A stretch of DNA of 64,000 nucleotides from Azospirillum oryzae (lineage in GTDB: Bacteria; Pseudomonadota; Alphaproteobacteria; Azospirillales; Azospirillaceae), in assembly GCF_900177515.1 (NCBI RefSeq), contig NZ_FXAK01000010.1, positions 310,001-374,000 of the forward strand, read 5' to 3'. The position numbers were made by a program, and so were the translations under genes. The notes beneath the pieces were generated by a model. The model saw only the letters and a program-made list of their open reading frames with translations, had not been told where the DNA came from and did no database searches. Shown one piece after another: positions 58,501 to 64,000 of this stretch; position 1 is the stretch's first letter; the number at the start of each line of letters is the position of its first letter.

Positions 58501-58555
58501 GGGACCTTTACGTCCCGGATCGGTTTGTTTTCAGCATGGGGACTTAATTGGTCCC
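58501..58555. promoter_or_regulatory. Two GGGAC-N6/7-GTCCC inverted repeats (possible operators)
   Basis: GGGAC...GTCCC occurs at 58501-58516 (6-base spacer) and at 58539-58555 (7-base spacer), 38 bases apart, in a 573-base region without genes between the DJ-1-like gene and the aceA stop. Confidence 0.3.
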
Positions 58556-58780
58556 GATGCGGTTCCAAGTCAACAACGGATTCCGCGCCGCACCCAAGGA
58601 TGCAGCGGCCCGGAAACCGGTTCCGACAGTGGATTTGCCGGCATTTTCCAGCCCAGTTCAAGACTTTCGGGCCGGCCGTATCGTACCACCGGTTGATGCG
58701 GTGCAGGGCTGCCATACCATAGGTGCGTGGCTTAACCGAAGGCTTATTCCCATTGAACCGCCCGAGAACTGTTCGGGCAC

Positions 58781-58813
58781 AAAAAAAGCGGCCGGGGGGA
58801 AGGCCCCCGGCCG
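58781..58813 (-). terminator. Rho-independent terminator after aceA
   Basis: A 10-pair stem CGGCCGGGGG / CCCCCGGCCG (58789-58798, 58804-58813) is followed on the minus strand by GCTTTTTTT. Confidence 0.87.
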
Positions 58814-58897
58814 TCGGCAAGTCAAAGCATCAGCCGTTCGAAAAGATCCAGCTCGCACACTGGATCACGGACCAATCCCGATGATCGGAACCTGCGA

Positions 58898-60175
<1,278 letters not shown>

Positions 60176-60390
60176 GGGTCAGGTTCCTTATTGTCCGGTA
60201 AGCCCGGTTGATCGGGGCGGAACTGGGGTCTCGGGGCGGGCCTTTTGTCGGTCCCTGCGGCTGTCGTGCAGCGGCGTTTCCTCCCGCCGTTATCGACTGC
60301 ACTTTGCCGTCTTCGGGGCCGCTTGCGCTTTACAGCGCGGCCGTGAAACAAGACTTAAACCTGCCCTGAGTGCGTTGCAATAAGCCCTTG

Positions 60391-60455
60391 TTTGTAAAAA
60401 GGTCCGTTTGTAAACTGCCGTCTTCACAATCCTGTAAATCCGTAAATCTTGTAAA
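60391..60455. promoter_or_regulatory. Cluster of TTTGTAAA-like boxes between aceA and the ScfR/RamB-type regulator
   Basis: Octamers TTTGTAAA (60391, 60407), CCTGTAAA (60431), TCCGTAAA (60439) and CTTGTAAA (60448) recur in the same orientation, some about 8 or 16 bases apart. This fits multiple binding on one DNA face. They lie next to the regulator start and stand out in GC-rich DNA. Confidence 0.55.
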
Positions 60456-60482
60456 GTCAGTGACCTGCCGGAGGGGCGTGCC

Positions 60483-61934
60483 GTGGCGACCATGGAAAAG
60501 AAGGCGATGCTGGGTCCGAAGGTCCGCCGCCTGCGCCGCGACCAGGGGCTGACCCAGGCGCAGATGGCTGATCAGCTCGGCATCTCCCCCAGCTATCTGA
60601 ACCTGATCGAGCACAACCAGCGCCCGGTGACGGTGCCGCTGCTGCTGAAGCTGGGCCAGCAGTTCGGCGTCGACCTGCAGGCCTTCGCCGAGGATGAGGA
60701 AAGCCGGCTGGTGGCGGGCCTGCGCGAGGTGTTCGCCGATCCGCTGTTCGACGGCTCCGACATCAAGAACCAGGATTTCCGCGAACTGGCGGCGGTGGCG
60801 CCGACGCTGGGGCAGGCGGTGGTGGCGCTCTATCGCGGCTTCCGCGGGGCGCGCGACGACCTGCAGGCGCTGGCGGAGCGGGTGGCCGACCGCGAGAAGC
60901 TGCATCTGGTGCAGGCCACCGGCTTTCCGCAGGACGAGGTGCGCGACCTGTTCCAGGCCCATTCCAACCATTTCCCGGAGCTGGAGGCGGCGGCGGAAAG
61001 CCTGTGGCAGGACGGCAAGCTGGAGCGCGGCGACCTCTATCGCGGGCTGGTCGACTGGCTGAACACCCAGCACAGCGTCCGCGTCCGCCTGCTGCCGTCG
61101 GAGGTGATGGGCTATGCCGTGCGCCGGTTCGACCGCCACAGCCGGCGCATTCTGCTGTCGGAGATGCTGGCGCCGTCGGGCCGCACCTTCCAACTGGCCT
61201 GCCAGATCGCGCTGCTGCGCCACCGCGACCTGCTGAACGGCATCGTCGATGCCGCCAACCTGTCCGACGACGAGGCGCGGCGGCTGACCCGCATCGGGCT
61301 GGCCAACTACTTCGCGGCGGCGGTGCTGATGCCCTACGACCGCTTCCACGAGGCGGCGACCCAACTGCGCTACGACATCGAGATCCTGCGGCGGCGCTTC
61401 GATGCGTCGTTCGAGCAGGTCTGCCACCGGCTGACCACCCTGCACCGGTCGGGGGCCAAGGGCGTGCCCTTCTTCTTCATGCGGGTGGACAGCGCCGGCA
61501 ACGTGTCGAAGCGCTTTTCCGGCGCCGGCTTCCACTTCGCCCGTTTCGGCGGCGGCTGCCCGCGCTGGATCGTCTATGAGGCCTTCCGCACGCCGGGCAA
61601 GATCCACAGCCAGATGGCGGAGATGCCGGACGGCACCGCCTATTTCTCCATCGCCCGCACGGTGGTGAAGGCCGGCGGCGGCCACCGCAGCCCGCCGCAG
61701 CAATTCGCCGTGGCGCTGGGCTGCGACGTCCAGCATGCGGCTCAGGTCACCTATGCGGACGGGTTCGACCTGTCCAACACCGATGCGGCGACGCCGATCG
61801 GCGTGAATTGCCGGCTCTGCCCGCGGCTGGACTGCTCGCAGCGGGCGTTTCCGCCGTTGAATCATCGGCTTATCGTCGATGAGAATTTGCGCGGCCTCTC
61901 CCCCTATCTGTTCGCCCCGCCCAGCGCGGAATAG
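60483..61934 (+). CDS. Short-chain fatty acyl/acetate transcriptional regulator, ScfR/RamB type
   Basis: The 483-residue protein has an XRE helix-turn-helix (LRRDQGLTQAQMADQLGIS ... LNLIEHNQRPV, about 15-50), a central ImmA/IrrE-like domain (DUF955; VRRFDRHSRRILLSEMLAPSGR, FAAAVLMPY) and a C-terminal short-chain-fatty-acid regulator domain (HFARFGGGCPRW, NCRLCPRLDCSQRAFPP with clustered cysteines). RamB and ScfR proteins control acetate and glyoxylate-shunt genes. Divergent from aceA, which it very likely regulates. GTG at 60483 is preceded by GGAGGGG; an ATG at 60492 is possible. Confidence 0.87.
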   Translation: MATMEKKAMLGPKVRRLRRDQGLTQAQMADQLGISPSYLNLIEHNQRPVTVPLLLKLGQQFGVDLQAFAEDEESRLVAGLREVFADPLFDGSDIKNQDFRELAAVAPTLGQAVVALYRGFRGARDDLQALAERVADREKLHLVQATGFPQDEVRDLFQAHSNHFPELEAAAESLWQDGKLERGDLYRGLVDWLNTQHSVRVRLLPSEVMGYAVRRFDRHSRRILLSEMLAPSGRTFQLACQIALLRHRDLLNGIVDAANLSDDEARRLTRIGLANYFAAAVLMPYDRFHEAATQLRYDIEILRRRFDASFEQVCHRLTTLHRSGAKGVPFFFMRVDSAGNVSKRFSGAGFHFARFGGGCPRWIVYEAFRTPGKIHSQMAEMPDGTAYFSIARTVVKAGGGHRSPPQQFAVALGCDVQHAAQVTYADGFDLSNTDAATPIGVNCRLCPRLDCSQRAFPPLNHRLIVDENLRGLSPYLFAPPSAE

Positions 61935-61942
61935 CGGGCGAA

Positions 61943-61956
61943 TTGACCGGGATCAA
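61943..61956 (+). promoter_or_regulatory. FNR/FixK-type box upstream of fpr
   Basis: TTGACCGGGATCAA fits the FixK/FNR form TTGAY-N4-RTCAA exactly. It is 230 bases before the fpr start, 8 bases after the regulator's stop codon. Confidence 0.5.
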
Positions 61957-62186
61957 TGTTGTACGGCGTTGTTTGTGTTGTTTGCCGGAAAGCCCGTCAT
62001 TCGACTGGTAGAAATCCTTGGCCTTCGACCGGGTTTGTTGATAGGTTTCGGCCGTTGCGTCGCGGCAGCTCCGCTTGCGTGTTTGCGCACCGGCCACCTG
62101 AACGCAGCGTCCCGGACGATGGTTTGAACATTGCGGCTTGAACACCGCCAACCGAGCTTGGCCTCGACAGGTTTTGGAACGCCCCC

Positions 62187-62960
62187 ATGAGCAACTTGAT
62201 CAAAGAGCGCGTGCTGACCGTTCACCACTGGACCGACACGCTGTTCAGCTTCACCACCACGCGCGATCCGTCCTTCCGCTTCCTGCCGGGGCAGTTCACC
62301 ATGATCGGGCTGGAGGTCGATGGTCGGCCCCTGCTGCGTGCCTACAGCCTCGTCAGCGCCCATTACGAGGAGACGCTGGAGTTCTTCAGCATCAAGGTGC
62401 AGGACGGCCCGCTGACCTCGCGCCTGCAGCACCTGAAGGAAGGCGACACGCTGCTGGTGAACCGCAAGGCGACCGGCACGCTGATCACCGATAACCTGCT
62501 TCCCGGGCGGAACCTGTATCTGCTGAGCACCGGCACCGGTCTGGCGCCGTTCCTCAGCATCATCAAGGACCCGGAGATGTACGAGAAGTTCGACCGGGTG
62601 ATCCTGACCCACGGCACCCGCACCGTGGCGGAGCTGGCCTATGACGACCTGATCCAGCACAGCCTGCCGGAGAACGAGTTCTTCGGCGAGCAGGTGAAGG
62701 AAAAGCTGCTGTATTACCCCACCGTGACGCGCGAGCCCTTCCGCAACCAGGGCCGCCTGACCACGCTGATGGAGACCGGCAAGCTCTACAGCGACCTGGG
62801 CCTGCCGGAACTGGACGCCGAAAAGGACCGCGTGATGATCTGCGGCAGCCCGGCGATGCTGGCCGAGACCACCGCGATGATGGAACGCCGCGGCTTCGTC
62901 ATGGGCACCAACGGCGAGCCGGGCGGTTTCGTCATCGAGAAGGCGTTCGTGGAGCGGTGA
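62187..62960 (+). CDS. fpr: Ferredoxin--NADP(+) reductase
   Basis: The 257-residue bacterial-type FNR has the FAD motif LLRAYSLVSAHYEE near 50, the NADP-binding STGTGLAPFLSII, ILTHGTRTVAELAY, VMICGSPAM and the end GGFVIEKAFVER, all typical of subclass IA Fpr. It exchanges electrons between NADPH and ferredoxin or flavodoxin in the cytoplasm. It follows the ScfR/RamB-type gene in the same direction with a 252-base gap carrying a FixK-like box. A terminator follows. No signs of transfer. Confidence 0.93.
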   Translation: MSNLIKERVLTVHHWTDTLFSFTTTRDPSFRFLPGQFTMIGLEVDGRPLLRAYSLVSAHYEETLEFFSIKVQDGPLTSRLQHLKEGDTLLVNRKATGTLITDNLLPGRNLYLLSTGTGLAPFLSIIKDPEMYEKFDRVILTHGTRTVAELAYDDLIQHSLPENEFFGEQVKEKLLYYPTVTREPFRNQGRLTTLMETGKLYSDLGLPELDAEKDRVMICGSPAMLAETTAMMERRGFVMGTNGEPGGFVIEKAFVER

Positions 62961-63049
62961 GGGTGGGCTAACTTTCGATGGAATAAACTCCCCCTCCCGC
63001 CGGTTTACCAATTCGTGACGAAGGCACGTCACTCAATCCTTGACCGACT

Positions 63050-63084
63050 GGGCGCGCCTCCTCCGGGGGGCGCGCCCATTTTCT
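63050..63084 (+). terminator. Terminator downstream of fpr
   Basis: A 9-pair stem GGGCGCGCC / GGCGCGCCC (63050-63058, 63069-63077) is followed by ATTTTCTGT. Confidence 0.72.
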
Positions 63085-63190
63085 GTCCCCCGATTTTCCG
63101 TCGGGAGCCGGTGAATAAAATCGCCGTCCGGCCTGTTGGTGCGACGGTCACCGTTCAAACCGTCAAGCCTTTGGTGTAGACATCCCGCCC

Positions 63191-64000
63191 ATGCGCCTGA
63201 TCCTCATCCTCGCCGCGATGATCGTCTCCGGCCTCGCGAATCTCGCCGTCTGGTCCCTGCCGAACCGTCCGGTGCCGCTCGACCCGCCGCCGGGGGGCAA
63301 GCTGCGCAGCGTGTCCTTCGCGCCTTTCCGCGACGGGCAGAGCCCGCTGACCGGCGTCCTGCCCTCCACCGCCCAGATCGAGGAGGACATGGTCGCCCTC
63401 GCGCCGCAGGTGGCCGGCATCCGCACCTACACCTCGCTGGAAGGCCTGCAGGTGGTGCCGGAACTGGCGCGCAAGCATGGGCTGCAGGTCACCATGGGGG
63501 CGTGGCTGTCGTCCCGGACCGACAAGAACGAGGCGGAGATCGCCTCGCTGATCGACCTCGCCAACCGCTATCCCGACGTCATCACCCGCGTCATCGTCGG
63601 CAACGAGGTGCTGCTGCGCCGCGAACTGACGCCGGAGCAGGTCGCCGGCTACATCGACCGCGTCAAGGCGGCGGTGAAGCAGCCGGTGTCCTATGCCGAC
63701 GTGTGGGAATGGTGGCTGAAATACCCGCAGATCGCGGACCATGTCGATTACCTGACCATCCATCTGCTGCCCTATTGGGAGGACGTGCCGGCCGGGGTCG
63801 AGGCCGCGACCGAGCGCATCCGCCAGAGCTATCGCATCATCGCCCACCGTTTCCCCGGCAAACCGATCCTGGTCGGCGAGACCGGCTGGCCGACGCAAGG
63901 CCGCTCGCGCGGGGCCGCCGTGCCGGGGCTGGTCAACAAGGCGAAGTTCGTCAACGCCTTCGTCCGCATGGCCGAGCAGGAGGGCTTCGATTACAACGTG
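63191..64000 (+). CDS. GH17-like glycoside hydrolase / glucan-modifying protein, 5' part
   Basis: The frame starts at ATG 63191 (MRLILILAAMIVSGLANLAV, a signal peptide or membrane anchor) and is open to the window edge (270 codons). The acid residue Glu139 lies in IVGNEVLLRR and the nucleophile Glu230 in VGETGWPTQG, both typical of family GH17 beta-1,3-glucanases. In Azospirillum-type genomes such domains are often followed by a membrane glycosyltransferase (NdvB/NdvC-like cyclic glucan or beta-glucan enzymes), which cannot be seen here. An open frame on the other strand at 63155-63898 is a shadow. Confidence 0.8.
   Translation, partial: MRLILILAAMIVSGLANLAVWSLPNRPVPLDPPPGGKLRSVSFAPFRDGQSPLTGVLPSTAQIEEDMVALAPQVAGIRTYTSLEGLQVVPELARKHGLQVTMGAWLSSRTDKNEAEIASLIDLANRYPDVITRVIVGNEVLLRRELTPEQVAGYIDRVKAAVKQPVSYADVWEWWLKYPQIADHVDYLTIHLLPYWEDVPAGVEAATERIRQSYRIIAHRFPGKPILVGETGWPTQGRSRGAAVPGLVNKAKFVNAFVRMAEQEGFDYNV

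Noticed and set aside
63155..63898. Minus-strand open frame of 247 codons at the right end
   Set aside because: Antisense to the GH17-like frame, which shows a signal sequence and both catalytic glutamates.

Overview
The window is high-GC (roughly two-thirds G+C by eye), gene-dense DNA. Gene families and codon use fit an alphaproteobacterium of the Azospirillum/Rhodospirillales type; this placement rests on gene content, not on a marker gene. There are no rRNA, tRNA, CRISPR, transposase or phage genes. The window holds about 50 protein genes, two of them cut by the window edges, plus several strong terminators and a family of short GC-rich palindromic repeats.

Layout: (1) 1-2941 (-): glyoxylate/hydroxypyruvate genes hyi, glxR and glycerate 2-kinase, divergent from fadH (3220-5286). 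(2) 5435-10576 (+): a GntR/FCD regulator, a Gfo/Idh/MocA oxidoreductase and a TRAP transporter dctPQM. (3) 10943-13492: a DUF4347-RTX secreted protein. (4) 13566-19684 (-): a reductive pyrimidine catabolism operon, preT-preA-amidohydrolase-tetR-dihydropyrimidinase. (5) 20028-22396: ogt, a small hydrophilic protein, and a bdcA/bdcR-like pair. (6) 22421-32010: hexuronate and pectin-fragment catabolism (kdgK, an EamA transporter, uxaA, uxaC, gntR, kdgF, kduD, kduI, mgsA, gntR). (7) 32246-39156: an NHLM/NHLP-type peptide export operon (HlyD-like protein, C39-peptidase ABC, second ABC, cyclic-nucleotide-binding protein) with no visible precursor peptide. (8) 39187-43071 (-): a THI5/NMT1-type ABC importer, followed by marC. 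(9) 44192-55352 (-): the phenylacetate catabolon paaABCDE-N-G-H-I-J-K. (10) 55824-64000: a chemoreceptor, a DJ-1/PfpI-like protein lacking the usual Cys, isocitrate lyase divergent from a ScfR/RamB-type regulator, ferredoxin-NADP reductase, and the start of a GH17-like protein.

The most informative signal not explained by the genes is a shared AT-rich operator, core CTGATATATTAATAT. It occurs six times: before gntR-1, dctP, uxaC/gntR-2, kduI, mgsA and gntR-3. It ties two separated clusters into one predicted hexuronate regulon controlled by three paralogous GntR proteins with the same recognition helix. A second notable signal is a palindromic repeat that lies in frame in the 3' end of paaH and encodes about 53 extra C-terminal residues while keeping the stop/start overlap with paaI. 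A related repeat separates paaD from paaE.

Start codons were chosen from Shine-Dalgarno spacing, family length and operator position. Very long open frames on the opposite strand of most genes are GC-bias shadows and are not annotated.
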